From: Candidatus Symbiobacter mobilis CR | GTDB taxonomy: Bacteria > Pseudomonadota > Gammaproteobacteria > Burkholderiales > Burkholderiaceae_C | Direction: 5' to 3' | NCBI RefSeq assembly: GCF_000477435.1 | Contig: NC_022576.1 | Coordinates: 744,001 to 808,000 of the forward strand | Length of the DNA: 64,000 nucleotides | In this document: positions 47,254-57,529 of the stretch, in pieces | Layout: each line of letters begins with the position of its first letter | Numbering within the stretch: the stretch's first letter is position 1 | Translations under genes and position numbers: made by a program | The notes under the pieces: model-generated | Database searches by the model: none | What the model saw: only the letters and a program-made list of their open reading frames with translations | What the model was told of the DNA's origin: nothing

Positions 47254-47733
47254 CTACAGACGCCGCAGCAAGCGTGAGATGCCGACGAATGGGGCGATGG
47301 GTGTTCCGGGTCGCTTTTCCAACCAATTATCCACAAAATTCGCTTCATCCACTGGCCCCTCACTCATACCCTCCCATTCCATCATAAGAGGCACTGCATA
47401 TCCGAAGGCTTCGGCCTCATTACGAACAATCTGTCCATGAATGGATACGATCTGCTCGATCAGATTACGTCGCCTTACCAGCACCACTTTTTCCGGAGAG
47501 GGAGGGATATCCAATGCCCAAAGAATGGAGCGCGGGCCAATGGAATCCATATATTTCCGGACGCATGGCTGTCCAGCCTTTGGGTAATTTTTCTGATTGA
47601 TCTCCCCTGCCGGCCGCAAACCAATGAAAATAACTTCTGACAACGAAGGAGAGTGCGGCGGGTCCGCCTGGGCACCGTCGCACCAGCCACAGCACCAAGC
47701 CATAGCCAATACCGATATCAATGCATAGCGCAT
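47254..47733 (-). CDS. Secreted hypothetical protein
   Basis: 159 residues with a signal peptide (RYALISVLAMAWCCGWCDGA, cut near AQA). The mature part includes LSEVIFIGLRPAGEINQK and PEKVVLVRRRNLIEQIV, with no known motif. It is followed by the lipoprotein gene. No function is assigned. Confidence 0.65.
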   Translation of the reverse strand: MRYALISVLAMAWCCGWCDGAQADPPHSPSLSEVIFIGLRPAGEINQKNYPKAGQPCVRKYMDSIGPRSILWALDIPPSPEKVVLVRRRNLIEQIVSIHGQIVRNEAEAFGYAVPLMMEWEGMSEGPVDEANFVDNWLEKRPGTPIAPFVGISRLLRRL

Positions 47734-47851
47734 GAGTTATTCATGACTTGATGAAATTGCGTCTTCCTCGATATTGTTAACAGTGTCTGGGCTTGCTCCT
47801 GGATGGCTTTCTTCCACTTGAAGCCACCCCATGCCCGCGCCGGGGGGATCG

Positions 47852-48667
47852 TTATGCAGTGCCGTATGTCTCGCCCAGTGCGACGGTACGGGCTTTGGCG
47901 GCGTGCATGGCTTCGATGAAGTGGGCGCAGACCCCACGCTCTTCCATCAGGGTGATGGCAGCGTGCGTGGCGCCGCCTTCGGAAGTGACCTGGCGGCGCA
48001 GGGTTTCCGGGGACTCGCCGGAGGATCGGGCCAATGTTCCCGCCCCGGCAAAGGTCGCCAACGTCAACCGATGCGCCATGTCGGCGGGCAAGCCCATCTC
48101 GGCCGCCGCTGTGGCCATGGCTTCCATGAAATAAAACACATACCCCGGCCCGCAACCAGAGATCGCCGTCACGGCGTCAAGCTGCTCCTCTTGCGCGCAC
48201 CAAAAGAGGTCCCCGGTGGTCGAGAGGATCGACTCGATCTGATGGCGGTCTGCCGCAGAAACTTCCGCCCGGGCATACAGGCCGGAGACCCCGGCGCCAA
48301 TCAATGCAACGGTATTGGGCATGGCGCGCACGATGCGCTGTGACCCCAACCACGCGGAGATGGCATCGCTGCGAATACCCGCTGCAATGCTGAGGTGCAA
48401 CGCCCCGCCCACGTAAGGCACTGCTGCGAGGGCGGCCTGACGAAACGTCTGCGGCTTGACCGCCCACACCACGGTATCCGCAAATTCGAGCGACTTGTCC
48501 GCACTCGCAACGGCATGGATGCCAAATTCCCGTTTGATGCAATCCCGCGCTGCGTCGGAAGGATCGACCACGTCGAACACCTCCGCCGGGATGCCCCGTT
48601 GCAACAGCCCGCCCAGAATGGCGCGGGCCATGTTGCCCCCACCCACAAATGCGATGCGATGGTTCAT
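47852..48667 (-). CDS. proC: Pyrroline-5-carboxylate reductase
   Basis: 271 residues. N-terminal NADPH site [19 protein letters not shown], then [38 protein letters not shown] and the C-terminal [20 protein letters not shown] with [12 protein letters not shown] near the end, all normal for ProC. It makes proline from pyrroline-5-carboxylate. ATG 48667 overlaps the carA stop by 4 nt (ATGA), so the two are likely coupled, an unusual pairing. Length and motifs are complete. Confidence 0.96.
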   Translation of the reverse strand: MNHRIAFVGGGNMARAILGGLLQRGIPAEVFDVVDPSDAARDCIKREFGIHAVASADKSLEFADTVVWAVKPQTFRQAALAAVPYVGGALHLSIAAGIRSDAISAWLGSQRIVRAMPNTVALIGAGVSGLYARAEVSAADRHQIESILSTTGDLFWCAQEEQLDAVTAISGCGPGYVFYFMEAMATAAAEMGLPADMAHRLTLATFAGAGTLARSSGESPETLRRQVTSEGGATHAAITLMEERGVCAHFIEAMHAAKARTVALGETYGTA

Positions 48668-49845
48668 TGGATGACCCCGGCAGATGCCATGTTTGCGATG
48701 AAACGGTCGAAAAGATGCGAGACGTCGTGCGGGCCGGGCGAGGCTTCCGGGTGCCCTTGAAAGCACAGCGCGGGCACATCCGTGCGCTCCAGCCCTTGGA
48801 GCGTGCCGTCGAACAGGCTGACGTGCGTGGGACGCAGCGTGGAGGGCAAAGTGGATTCATCGACGGCAAAACCGTGGTTCTGGCTGGTGATGCTGACACG
48901 GCCCGTCGCCAGCTCGCGTACAGGGTGGTTGGCGCCGTGGTGGCCGAACTTCATCTTGAAGGTTTTTGCTCCGCAAGCCAGCGCCATGATCTGGTGCCCC
49001 AGGCAGATGCCAAAGGTGGGAATGCCGCGTTCCATGGCCCCTGCGGCAGCGTCGATGGCGTAGGTGCAGGGCTGCGGATCGCCCGGCCCGTTGCTGAAAA
49101 AAATCCCGTCGGGCCGCAGGACCAGCGCTTGCCCCAGCGGGGTCGTTGCCGGGACGACGGTGACACGACACCCGCGCTGGGCCAACATGCGCAGGATGTT
49201 CCGTTTGACGCCAAAGTCGTAAGCAACGACATGAAAGCGGGGGTGCTCCAGTTCCCCATAAGCATGAGGCTGGTCCAGACGCCATTCGGTCTGGTTCCAG
49301 GTGTACGTCGCTGGCGTGGTGACCACCCGGGCCAAGTCGCACCCAGCCATGGCCGGTGCGGAGCGCGCACGTGCGATGGCGTCTTCCCGTACTGCGGGCG
49401 TGATGGCGTGCCCCGCAGGTAGCGCGACGATGCAGCCGTTTTGCGCGCCTTCGCTGCGCAATCGGCGGGTCAACGCCCGCGTATCGACCCCGGCGATAGC
49501 AACCATGCCGCGTTCCCGCAAGGCATCCCCCAACGACTGGGTAGCGCGAAAGTTCGATGCCAACAGCGGCAAGTCACGGATCACAAGCCCAGCAGCGTGG
49601 TAGCGGTCCGATTCCATGTCGAGCGGATTGACCCCTACGTTGCCGATGTGCGGATACGTCAGCGTCACGATCTGCTGGCAGTAGCTTGGATCGCTAAGGA
49701 TTTCCTGGTAGCCGGTCATGGCCGTGTTGAACACGACCTCCCCAACAGTGGCGCCCTCCGCGCCGATCGACACACCCACAAACACGGTGCCATCCGCCAG
49801 CGCCAACAAGGCTGCCGTGGCTCCCAATCCCAGAGAAGCAAGCAC
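48664..49845 (-). CDS. carA: Carbamoyl-phosphate synthase, small (glutaminase) subunit
   Basis: 393 residues. N-terminal CarA domain with [20 protein letters not shown], and a class I glutamine amidotransferase with [17 protein letters not shown] (catalytic Cys of GICLGHQ) and [14 protein letters not shown] (His) plus [14 protein letters not shown] (His-Glu). It supplies ammonia to CarB for pyrimidines and arginine. Start GTG 49845 follows GGAGAGAG; ORF extension to 49944 lacks a site. No carB follows; instead proC overlaps directly. Confidence 0.95.
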   Translation of the reverse strand: MLASLGLGATAALLALADGTVFVGVSIGAEGATVGEVVFNTAMTGYQEILSDPSYCQQIVTLTYPHIGNVGVNPLDMESDRYHAAGLVIRDLPLLASNFRATQSLGDALRERGMVAIAGVDTRALTRRLRSEGAQNGCIVALPAGHAITPAVREDAIARARSAPAMAGCDLARVVTTPATYTWNQTEWRLDQPHAYGELEHPRFHVVAYDFGVKRNILRMLAQRGCRVTVVPATTPLGQALVLRPDGIFFSNGPGDPQPCTYAIDAAAGAMERGIPTFGICLGHQIMALACGAKTFKMKFGHHGANHPVRELATGRVSITSQNHGFAVDESTLPSTLRPTHVSLFDGTLQGLERTDVPALCFQGHPEASPGPHDVSHLFDRFIANMASAGVIQ

Positions 49846-49906
49846 GATCTCTCTCCGTAACGTAGCGGCGCAAAGAATGCGCTGATCTACAAAGTAAAAA
49901 TATAAA

Positions 49907-49990
49907 AAAACCCTCCACCACCCCCAAAAAATCCAGGATGGCAAAGGGCCAACAAGCCAAAAATTGTAGTGGTGGGGGGTAGTGGAGAGG
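49907..49990 (-). terminator. Candidate terminator between rlmH and carA
   Basis: Read on the minus strand after the rlmH stop, CCCCTCTCCACTACCCCCC pairs imperfectly with GGGGGTGGTGGAGGG, then seven T residues follow at the 3' end. The loop is long (about 45 nt). It would separate the yebC-to-rlmH genes from carA. Confidence 0.5.
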
Positions 49991-49992
49991 GG

Positions 49993-50469
49993 TTATTCCC
50001 GGTGGTAGGGGTGCCCCGTCTGGATCGTCCAAGCGCGGTAGAGCTGCTCAATCAACAACACCCGCACGAAGGCATGGGCCAAGGTCAGGTCAGAAAGACG
50101 CAGGCAACCGTTGGCAGACTGGCGCAGCGCAGGATCAAGCCCATCCGGCCCGCCAATCAAAAAGGTGATTCCCGGCGCATGGTCACGCCAACGTTGCAGT
50201 TGCTGGGCCAAGGCCTGGGTGTCCACCGCCACCCCGCGCTCGTCGAGCGCAACAACATGGTCGCCCTTGGGTATGGCCGCTTCGATGCGGGTGCGTTCCC
50301 ACGCCAAGATGGCATCGCGGGATTCGCCAGTGCGGGGGGCAGCCTTGACTGCATGCAGCGCCACGCGAACTTCCGCAGGGGGAAAGCGCTTGGCGTAGTC
50401 GTCCCACGCCGTCTGCGCCCAAGCGGGTAAGCGCTGGCCGACGGCAACGACCGTCCAGCGCGTGCTCAT
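49993..50469 (-). CDS. rlmH: 23S rRNA (pseudouridine-1915 N3) methyltransferase
   Basis: 158 residues of the SPOUT family. [20 protein letters not shown] at the N-terminus, [33 protein letters not shown] (SAM knot), and [20 protein letters not shown] followed by HPYHRE at the end. It methylates pseudouridine 1915 in helix 69 of 23S rRNA. ATG 50469 overlaps the rsfS stop by 4 nt, the usual rsfS-rlmH pairing. Confidence 0.97.
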   Translation of the reverse strand: MSTRWTVVAVGQRLPAWAQTAWDDYAKRFPPAEVRVALHAVKAAPRTGESRDAILAWERTRIEAAIPKGDHVVALDERGVAVDTQALAQQLQRWRDHAPGITFLIGGPDGLDPALRQSANGCLRLSDLTLAHAFVRVLLIEQLYRAWTIQTGHPYHRE

Positions 50470-50909
50470 TCGACTGTCTGGGCTGGCTGGGACGCAGAGG
50501 AAATCATGGGCGGGTTCGGCTGCGCAAGCCGCAGGCGCACGGGCCTGCCCCCCCATAGCTCTTCGAGGCGGTAGTACTCGCGAAACTTGGGTTGCATGAT
50601 GTGGACCACGGCAGCGCCGCAGTCCACGATGATCCATTCGCCGTTGTCCTGCCCCTCGAACTGCGGCTTAGGAAAGCCCGCATCGCGCACGGCATCGTGT
50701 ACAGCTTCAGCCAAGGCGCGGGTCTGGCGTTGGGACGTTCCCGATGCCAGCACCACCCGCTCGAATAGCGGACTCAGTCTGGTCGTGTCGTAGACGGCGA
50801 TGTGCTGGGCTTTGACGGATTCCAGGCCATCGACGATGGCACGCTGGAGCTTGCGCAACTGGCGTTGCAAGGCAGTGTCGGTAGTGGCGGAGACAGGACG
50901 GGAAGGCAT
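50466..50909 (-). CDS. rsfS: Ribosomal silencing factor
   Basis: 147 residues. Seen: [58 protein letters not shown] and [12 protein letters not shown], matching the RsfS (YbeB/Iojap) family that binds L14 and blocks subunit joining in starvation. The C-terminus is slightly longer than usual. The ATG at 50909 follows a GGAGA. It lies between nadD (55 bp upstream) and rlmH, as in other betaproteobacteria. Confidence 0.97.
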   Translation of the reverse strand: MPSRPVSATTDTALQRQLRKLQRAIVDGLESVKAQHIAVYDTTRLSPLFERVVLASGTSQRQTRALAEAVHDAVRDAGFPKPQFEGQDNGEWIIVDCGAAVVHIMQPKFREYYRLEELWGGRPVRLRLAQPNPPMISSASQPAQTVE

Positions 50910-50964
50910 GGGGTATCTCCAATCGGCATCAACAAGGCAGGCAGCCACCGGCTGCAACGCAATA

Positions 50965-51561
50965 TCAAAACGCACGGTACAGGTGGTGGTCGGCAATGTA
51001 GCGGGCGACATCCGGGGGCACCAGCGCGGAAATATCGCCACGGGCAGCGAGCTTGGCCCGCACTTCCGTCGCGCTCAGCTCCATCGCGGGCATACGCAGA
51101 TGCGTCCATTGCAGCAAGTGGTGGAGCTGCAAGTCGCTAGATCCACTCATCGAGTAAGGGCGGCGCGCAACGCAAATCGTGGCCAGCGTGGGAAGCCTTT
51201 CCCACGCTTTCCAGCTTGGGAGCGACTGCGCCTGGTCTTGCCCCAGGATCAGGCAAAACACCTCGCCCGGCAATTCGGCGCGCAATTCGTCGAGGGTATC
51301 GACCGTATAGCTGGGGCCGCTGCGCAAGGTTTCCCGGTCGTCGACGACAGTACGGGGCAAATGCGCAAATGCCATGCGCACCATAGCAAGGCGGTGCGTG
51401 GCGGCGGTGAGAGGGCGGGACTTGTGCCAAGCCCTACCCGTGGGAATGATCCGTAACTCGCGCAGCGCCAATTGCTCCAACGCAGCTTCAGCCAAGGCCA
51501 CATGTGCCCGATGCGGCGGGTCGAAAGCTCCGCCCATGACGCCTGTGCGGGGTGCAGCCAT
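50965..51561 (-). CDS. nadD: Nicotinate-nucleotide adenylyltransferase
   Basis: 198 residues. VMGGAFDPPHRAHVALAEAA has the nucleotidyltransferase GxFDPxH motif, and later MELSATEVRAKL with LVPPDVARYIADHHLY is the matching C-terminal ISSTxIR-like part. It makes deamido-NAD from nicotinate mononucleotide and ATP. ATG 51561 is the family-like start; the reading frame upstream to 51630 is probably not used. It follows purD by 71 bp. Confidence 0.96.
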   Translation of the reverse strand: MAAPRTGVMGGAFDPPHRAHVALAEAALEQLALRELRIIPTGRAWHKSRPLTAATHRLAMVRMAFAHLPRTVVDDRETLRSGPSYTVDTLDELRAELPGEVFCLILGQDQAQSLPSWKAWERLPTLATICVARRPYSMSGSSDLQLHHLLQWTHLRMPAMELSATEVRAKLAARGDISALVPPDVARYIADHHLYRAF

Positions 51562-51632
51562 GGCATGGTTCACTGGGTATGCTGGCCAAGACCCGGCCGA
51601 ACCCAAATCTTCCGGTACGACGCGAGCCACCG

Positions 51633-52931
51633 TTACGCCGTGACGACCTTGACTGCCCGATGGCCAATATCGGTGCGGTATTGCATGCCTTCAAACTGGA
51701 TGGTGGCCACAGCCTCGTAGGCACGCTGCTGGGCCAGGCGAACGTTGTCCGCCAAGGCCGTGACGCAAAGCACCCGTCCTCCGCTGGTGACAAGCTGGCC
51801 ATCACGGAGCGCGGTGCCTGCATGGAACACACACAGGTCGTCGGCCTCCTGTGGCAGAGCGTCGATGGGGTCGCCCGTCCTGGGGGACTGCGGGTAGCCC
51901 TGTGCTGCGAGGATGACCCCCAGCGCAGTGCGCCGATCCCATTGCAGCTCGACGGCATCAAGCTTGCCGTGCGGGCCAGGCTCGGTCGCAGCCAGGAAGA
52001 CATCGACAAGATCCGTCTTGAGCCGCATCATGATGGGCTGGGTTTCCGGGTCGCCCATGCGGCAATTGAATTCGAGGGTTTTGGGATTGCCTTCGGCATC
52101 AATCATCAGCCCTGCATACAAAAACCCCGTGTAGATGGCGCCTTCCTTGGCCATGCCACGCACCGTGGGCAGGATGATGTCATGCATGACCCGAGCGTGG
52201 ACGTTAGGGCTGACGACCGGCGCGGGGGAATACGCGCCCATGCCCCCGGTGTTGGGGCCGCCGTCCCCGGTCAGCAATCGCTTGTGATCCTGGCTCGTGG
52301 CAAGCGGGAGGACGTTTTTGCCATCGACCAGCACGATGAAGCTGGCTTCCTCCCCAGCAAGGAACTCTTCGATAACGACATGTGGCACATCCCCTGCTTG
52401 CATCGCACCGGACTGGAGGGCAAACATGGCGTCGACGGCCTCATGCGCCTGTTCCAGCGTGGTGGCAACGACCACTCCTTTTCCCGCAGCCAGACCATCA
52501 GCCTTGACGACGATGGGCGCTCCCTTCTGGTCGATGTACGCATGGGCCGATGCAGCATTGGGAAAGACCTCGAAAGCCGCAGTGGGAATGCCGTGCCGCT
52601 GCATGAATGTCTTGGCGAAAGCCTTGGAGCTTTCGAGCCGGGCAGCAGCCTGTGTGGGGCCAAAGATGCGTAGCTTGTTCTTGCGAAATTCGTCGACGAC
52701 GCCCGCTGCCAGCGGCGCCTCCGGGCCGACGACCGTCAGGCCGATCTTCTGCGACACCGCCCAGGCGCACAGCTCATGGATATCTTTGATGGGGACGTTT
52801 TCGAATCGGAGATCCTGCGCGGTACCCCCGTTGCCAGGGGCAAGATAAATTTTGTGGGTCTTGTCGGACTGGGCCAGCTTCCATGCCAGCGCGTGTTCGC
52901 GACCGCCGCCTCCGATGACGAGAATTTTCAT
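51633..52931 (-). CDS. purD: Phosphoribosylamine-glycine ligase
   Basis: 432 residues. The N-terminal [20 protein letters not shown]-grasp segments [18 protein letters not shown] and [19 protein letters not shown], then [19 protein letters not shown] and the C-terminal [16 protein letters not shown] are all present. It catalyses the second step of purine synthesis. Its ATG overlaps the yebC stop by 4 nt. Length and motifs are normal. Confidence 0.97.
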   Translation of the reverse strand: MKILVIGGGGREHALAWKLAQSDKTHKIYLAPGNGGTAQDLRFENVPIKDIHELCAWAVSQKIGLTVVGPEAPLAAGVVDEFRKNKLRIFGPTQAAARLESSKAFAKTFMQRHGIPTAAFEVFPNAASAHAYIDQKGAPIVVKADGLAAGKGVVVATTLEQAHEAVDAMFALQSGAMQAGDVPHVVIEEFLAGEEASFIVLVDGKNVLPLATSQDHKRLLTGDGGPNTGGMGAYSPAPVVSPNVHARVMHDIILPTVRGMAKEGAIYTGFLYAGLMIDAEGNPKTLEFNCRMGDPETQPIMMRLKTDLVDVFLAATEPGPHGKLDAVELQWDRRTALGVILAAQGYPQSPRTGDPIDALPQEADDLCVFHAGTALRDGQLVTSGGRVLCVTALADNVRLAQQRAYEAVATIQFEGMQYRTDIGHRAVKVVTA

Positions 52932-53656
52932 ACGCCGTCCATATCCGCGTTGTGGTAGACGTTTTGCACGTCGTCGAGGTCTTCCAGTACGTCGAGGAGT
53001 TTTTGCATCCGCAGCGCGTCTTCCCCTGCCAATTCGACCGTGTTTTGCGCCCGCATCGTGACTTCGGCAACGTCCGGTTCGATTCCCGCGCCGACCAGCG
53101 CGGCCTTGACTGCCTCCATGCCCGTGGCGTGGGTCAGCACTTCGATCGACCCATCGTCGTGGACGATCACATCGTCCGCGCCCGCTTCGATGGCCAGATC
53201 CATCACCCGGCCCTCCTCAGCGCCCGGGGCCAGGATGATCTGCCCGCAGTACGTGAACTGGAAGGCCACGCAGCCTTCCCCGCCGAGGTTGCCCCCGTGC
53301 TTGGAAAAGGCGTGCCGCACTTCCGCGACGGTGCGCACCTTGTTGTCGGTCATCGTATCGACGATGACAGCAGCACCACCCACTCCGTAGCCTTCATAGC
53401 GAATTTCGTCATAGTGAACGCCTTCGGCATTGCCGGTCGCTTTATCGATGTTGTAGCGAACCCGGTCTATGGGAAGGTTGGCAGCTTTGGCTTTGTCTAC
53501 CGCCAAACGCAAGCGGGGATTGGTGGAAAGCTCACCACCGCCCGAGCGGGCGGCCACCGTAATTTCCCGGATGATGCGTGTCCAAATCTTTCCGCGCTTT
53601 TCGTCTTGACGACCTTTGCGGTGCTGAATATTGGCCCATTTGCTGTGCCCTGCCAT
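52928..53656 (-). CDS. YebC/PmpR family protein
   Basis: 242 residues. The start [20 protein letters not shown] is typical; later [20 protein letters not shown] and [19 protein letters not shown] are family-conserved. Members were described as transcription regulators and, recently, as translation factors for proline stretches; this one is not assigned. Start ATG 53656 follows AAGGA; an upstream TTG is two codons before. It heads the purD-linked cluster. Confidence 0.95.
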   Translation of the reverse strand: MAGHSKWANIQHRKGRQDEKRGKIWTRIIREITVAARSGGGELSTNPRLRLAVDKAKAANLPIDRVRYNIDKATGNAEGVHYDEIRYEGYGVGGAAVIVDTMTDNKVRTVAEVRHAFSKHGGNLGGEGCVAFQFTYCGQIILAPGAEEGRVMDLAIEAGADDVIVHDDGSIEVLTHATGMEAVKAALVGAGIEPDVAEVTMRAQNTVELAGEDALRMQKLLDVLEDLDDVQNVYHNADMDGV

Positions 53657-53710
53657 GGACAATCCTTCCCAAATATCTTATTGCGAACCATTGTACTTTT
53701 CGAGTTTGTC

Positions 53711-55234
53711 ATGGCCATTTCCCTATTCATTGCCCAAAATACGCTTGCCCAAGCCCATTTGCTTGCCGACAAAGCCAACCGCCACGGCCTGATTACCGGT
53801 GCGACGGGGACAGGCAAAACTGTCACCCTCCAAGCCCTTGCCGAAGGCTTCGCCAAGCTGGGAACCCCGGTATTCCTAGCTGATATCAAAGGGGATTTGA
53901 CCGGGATCTGCCAACCAGGTTCCCCTTCTACCAAGATGCTGGACCTGTTGGCGCAGCGCGGGATGCAGCCCCGGGAGCCTGAAGGCTTTGCCACGACGCT
54001 CTGGGACGTTTTCGGGGATCAGGGGCACCCGGTGCGGGCAACGGTCAGCGACTTTGGCGCGTTGCTCCTTTCCCGCATGCTCCAGCTCAACGAGACGCAG
54101 ACAGGGGTGCTACATCTAGTGTTCCAGATCGCCGACGATGCCGGGCTGCTTTTGCTCGACCTCAAGGATTTGCGTGCGATGTGCCAGCACGTCGGGGACA
54201 ACGCCTCGCAATTCACCACCGAGTACGGCAACATCAGCGCAGCGAGCATCGGCGCGATTGTTCGCGGGCTGGCGCAACTGGAGCAGCAAGGGGGGGATCG
54301 CTTTTTCGGCGAGCCTATGCTCAACATCATGGATCTGGTGCAAACCGACACGCAGGGCCGTGGGGTGATCAACATCCTCACCGCAGACAAGCTGATGCAG
54401 TCCCCGCGCCTCTACGCAGCTTTTTTGCTTTGGCTACTCAGCGAGCTGTTCGAGACCCTGCCTGAAGTCGGCGACCTGGACCGTCCCAAGCTGGTGTTTT
54501 TCTTCGACGAGGCGCACCTGCTGTTTGCCGATGCGCCCAAGGTGCTCGTCGAACGTATTGAGCTTGTGGTGCGGTTGATCCGCTCCAAGGGCGTGGGGGT
54601 GTATTTCGTCACCCAAAACCCTGCGGATATCCCCGACAGCGTACTCGGGCAGCTTGGCAACCGTATCCAGCACGCGCTGCGCGCCTACACCCCGCGCGAT
54701 CAAAAGGCCGTCGCGGCTGCGGCATCGACGATGCGCCCCAGCCCAGGGCTGGACGTGGCCGCAGCCATCACCGAACTGGCTGTGGGGGAAGCATTGGTGA
54801 GTCTGCTCGACGACCAAGGCCGCCCCTGCCCTACGCAGCGTATGGCCATCCTTCCGCCAGCCAGCCAGATTGGCCCCATCACCCCGGCGCAGCGACAGGA
54901 ACTATTGGCCCAATCGCTCGTCGCGGGGGTCTACGAACAGACGCTGGATCGCGAATCCGCCTTTGAAGCGTTGCGGGGACGGGTTGCCCGCGCATCAAGG
55001 CCAACCGCACCGGCGTCGTCCTCTACGCGGGGCGAGCCAACCGCGCAGCAAACCGGCGGGCTGCTCGACGGCATCGGAGCCACCCTGGGCGGGCTGGTCA
55101 CCGGGGGCGGCGGGCGCAGAACCTCCGCTGGGGAGCAGCTCTTTCGCAGCGCCGCCAGTGCGGTCGGTCGCGAGCTGGGCCGTCAGCTCATTCGCGGAGT
55201 TCTGGGTAGCCTGCTCGGCGGAGGGAGAAGGTAG
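53711..55234 (+). CDS. HerA-like / DUF853 ATPase
   Basis: 507 residues. ITGATGTGKTVTLQAL near residue 30 is the Walker A; LVFFFDEAHLLF is the Walker B; VGVYFVTQNPADIPDSVLGQ is the next helicase-like block, all in the order of the bacterial HerA-like YjgR family. The C-terminus is Gly-rich (GGGGRRTSAGE), with a hydrophobic end. Role is unproven; it is probably a hexameric DNA or protein-remodelling ATPase. The frame runs open far upstream, but ATG 53711 (AISLFIAQNTLAQ) is the family-like start. It is divergent from yebC and convergent with the porin gene. Confidence 0.88.
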   Translation: MAISLFIAQNTLAQAHLLADKANRHGLITGATGTGKTVTLQALAEGFAKLGTPVFLADIKGDLTGICQPGSPSTKMLDLLAQRGMQPREPEGFATTLWDVFGDQGHPVRATVSDFGALLLSRMLQLNETQTGVLHLVFQIADDAGLLLLDLKDLRAMCQHVGDNASQFTTEYGNISAASIGAIVRGLAQLEQQGGDRFFGEPMLNIMDLVQTDTQGRGVINILTADKLMQSPRLYAAFLLWLLSELFETLPEVGDLDRPKLVFFFDEAHLLFADAPKVLVERIELVVRLIRSKGVGVYFVTQNPADIPDSVLGQLGNRIQHALRAYTPRDQKAVAAAASTMRPSPGLDVAAAITELAVGEALVSLLDDQGRPCPTQRMAILPPASQIGPITPAQRQELLAQSLVAGVYEQTLDRESAFEALRGRVARASRPTAPASSSTRGEPTAQQTGGLLDGIGATLGGLVTGGGGRRTSAGEQLFRSAASAVGRELGRQLIRGVLGSLLGGGRR

Positions 55235-55253
55235 CCCTGCCCTCCCTCGCCTT

Positions 55254-56360
55254 TCACCACGCCCACCCCACGCTCAACCCCAGCCCCACGGCTTCGTTGT
55301 CTTGCATGGTGGCGCGCTGGACATCCGGGGTGCCGGTTTCAAGCAGGGCATCCCCAAGACGCAGGTAGCTCAGCCCTGTGGTGATCCGCACCCCATCCCA
55401 GGTATGCACGGCAGCCAGCGTGAGGCCCTTGCGGCCATTGATCGGAGACAGTGGGGAACTCAGCACCGTGCCCTTGCCCTCGTACTGCAACGAGACGACC
55501 CCCGTCCATCTGTCACTGAACTGCCTGGCAATGCCCAACATGTAGGTACGGGTATCCTGCAATTCGATTAGCCCTTCACCGACTACCCCGAAGAATCGTT
55601 CGGGATCGACGCGAAATTCGGACCAGTTCACCCAGCGCAGTTGCCCAAAGAGCAAGGTGCCAGGGGCAATACCCGTCTGCACGTCGAGGTTGACTGCCCT
55701 GGGGGTGCGAACCGTTGTCGTCGACGTGCCGTTGAGTGGAGCAAGCGGAGCGGATTCTTCGGTCGAAAAGCGGTGCTTGGTGGCATCGTGGTACGTAGCT
55801 GCGATGCGCAAGGCAATGTCGGAACGCTCGTAGGCAACCCCCAGCACTGGCGATGTGTGGGTGTCCTCGTCAAAGCGTGCGGCGTATCCATTGACCGGGC
55901 CATACGCCAACCCTTCCAACCGCACCACGGAATGCGACCGTTGCACGCGCAATCCGCCATGTACGCTCAGCGCATCGTTCCAGCGGTACCGGGCCAGTCC
56001 GAGGATGGCGTGGGACGAGACATCGACGCTCGTGCCCCCCAACAGGGTCGACTGATCGCCGTACCAGATATGGGCGCCATAGGGTTGATCGGCCACCATG
56101 GCGAACGAGAGCTGTTCGTCCCAGTCCATCTTGACGCTGAAACTCGTCAGGGGGTAGTCGCCGACTACATCTCCCGTCGCCCCACCCACAATGTCCAGGC
56201 CCTGCACATTGGGTTTGACCTTGCTTGTAGACAATTCCATATAGCGCCCCGGTTGAAACAAGGCGCCCAACCCTTGGCCGGATCGATCGATTCCGCCGCC
56301 AAAGGCGTGGGGGGCCGTCACCAAAGCAGCAGAGCAGAGCAGGAGAGTGCGTAGGGTCAT
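55254..56360 (-). CDS. FadL/OmpP1-type outer-membrane protein
   Basis: 368 residues with a signal peptide (RTLLLCSAALVTAPHAFGGG). The mature start IDRSGQGLGALFQPGRYMEL and repeating amphipathic strands such as AHIWYGDQSTLLGGTSVDVS suggest a beta barrel; the last residue is Trp after LGLSVGWAW, a usual outer-membrane ending. It is shorter than FadL (about 420-450). The family takes up fatty acids or hydrophobic compounds. Its ATG overlaps the diguanylate cyclase stop by 4 nt. Confidence 0.82.
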   Translation of the reverse strand: MTLRTLLLCSAALVTAPHAFGGGIDRSGQGLGALFQPGRYMELSTSKVKPNVQGLDIVGGATGDVVGDYPLTSFSVKMDWDEQLSFAMVADQPYGAHIWYGDQSTLLGGTSVDVSSHAILGLARYRWNDALSVHGGLRVQRSHSVVRLEGLAYGPVNGYAARFDEDTHTSPVLGVAYERSDIALRIAATYHDATKHRFSTEESAPLAPLNGTSTTTVRTPRAVNLDVQTGIAPGTLLFGQLRWVNWSEFRVDPERFFGVVGEGLIELQDTRTYMLGIARQFSDRWTGVVSLQYEGKGTVLSSPLSPINGRKGLTLAAVHTWDGVRITTGLSYLRLGDALLETGTPDVQRATMQDNEAVGLGLSVGWAW

Positions 56361-57529
56361 AGTGGTTTTTCCGGTTGGGGGGATGGGGATTCGGCGGACA
56401 CCAGGCAGCCACGTCCACCGTCCTTCGCTGCATACAGCGCAGTATCGGCGCGGGTCATGAGCCTTTCCAGGGTTTCTTGGGGCTGGCGCACTGCCAGACC
56501 AGCGCTGAAATCGAGAGGAAACCCCAGGTCGGCGCCGATAGCAGGCAAGCGCTGGCGCAATCGCTGATCGATGTCGCTGGCCGCCTCTGCGGTGCAACTG
56601 GGCAGCAGCAGGCAGAACTCTTCCCCACCAATGCGCGCAGCCACATCATGGGCGCGGCGGTTTTCGCGCAGCAGCGCCCCCATCGCTTGTAGAGCACGAT
56701 CCCCGGCATCGTGGCCGTATCGATCATTGATGCTTTTGAAGAAGTCGATGTCGATCATCAGCAGGGAGACGGGCTGTCCCAGACGGCTGGCGTGCGCGAT
56801 CAAGGGCAAAGCGACCTCATGCCAGCCCCTGCGGTTAAGCAGACCGGTCAAGGTATCGGTGATCGCGAGCTTGTGCAGCGCCGTTTCTGCTTCCTCATGC
56901 CAACCGCCGAGCACGGCAAAGTTCATCAACACGGGCAACAGGCTGGTCAAAAACATCGCCGCGATATTCCACGGATGAGGGGTGAGGAAGGTGGGATAGA
57001 CGTCGGTGAACGCGCCCAGCACGCCACGCCCAGCAGTCAGCACGGCTATGCCAGTCATCCCGCCCGCCAATACCATCCGCCAAGGCCCGTGCAGCGTCGT
57101 GGTCGGTCGAAAACACGCCCACGTCACCAGCAGCAGTTGCACGGCAAGCAGCAAGTTGGCCCACCCGACCCGCAGCGCATAGCTGCCAAACACAGCGAAA
57201 TAGCCCACGGGTGTCAGGATCGACAAGGCGATCACCGCAGGACGGAAGCGCCGGGGACCTAGCCAATGTGCTAGCGCAACGTATAGCAGCCAGTGCGTCA
57301 CGGCAAAACCAGCGACTGCCATGGTGGAAAGCCACCGATCCATCCAGGTCTCTGGCCAGAAGTTGGAAGCGATCATGCACGCCCAACCGACTGCATGCAC
57401 CACGATGCTCCAGCGTGCGGCCCGTGCGGCAGCCCCCAGCCGTAGCCCCATCACCGCCGGAGACACCAACGCCAACGTAACGATGTTGGCTACCGTGACG
57501 ACCAGCAGAGTATTGACGTCGAGCAACAT
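56357..57529 (-). CDS. Diguanylate cyclase with membrane sensor domain
   Basis: 390 residues. Six or so TM segments lie in the first 215 residues (a MASE-like domain, e.g. TLLVVTVANIVTLALVSPAV and FLTSLLPVLMNFAVLGG). The C-terminal GGDEF domain has LTGLLNRRGWHEVALPLIAH, MIDIDFFKSINDRYGHDAG and AARIGGEEFCLLLPS; the RAHD preceding it forms an intact inhibitory RxxD. It should make c-di-GMP with product feedback. ATG 57529 is chosen over an adjacent GTG. Its last codons overlap the outer-membrane protein gene, so translation is linked. Confidence 0.9.
   Translation of the reverse strand: MLLDVNTLLVVTVANIVTLALVSPAVMGLRLGAAARAARWSIVVHAVGWACMIASNFWPETWMDRWLSTMAVAGFAVTHWLLYVALAHWLGPRRFRPAVIALSILTPVGYFAVFGSYALRVGWANLLLAVQLLLVTWACFRPTTTLHGPWRMVLAGGMTGIAVLTAGRGVLGAFTDVYPTFLTPHPWNIAAMFLTSLLPVLMNFAVLGGWHEEAETALHKLAITDTLTGLLNRRGWHEVALPLIAHASRLGQPVSLLMIDIDFFKSINDRYGHDAGDRALQAMGALLRENRRAHDVAARIGGEEFCLLLPSCTAEAASDIDQRLRQRLPAIGADLGFPLDFSAGLAVRQPQETLERLMTRADTALYAAKDGGRGCLVSAESPSPQPEKPL

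Noticed and set aside
49868..49882. Small hairpin GCGCA-N5-TGCGC before carA
   Set aside because: Too short and weak to call a riboswitch or attenuator for pyrimidine or arginine control.
52952..53710. Long upstream extension of the HerA-like reading frame
   Set aside because: It runs antisense through yebC with no protein similarity; the ATG at 53711 matches the family N-terminus.
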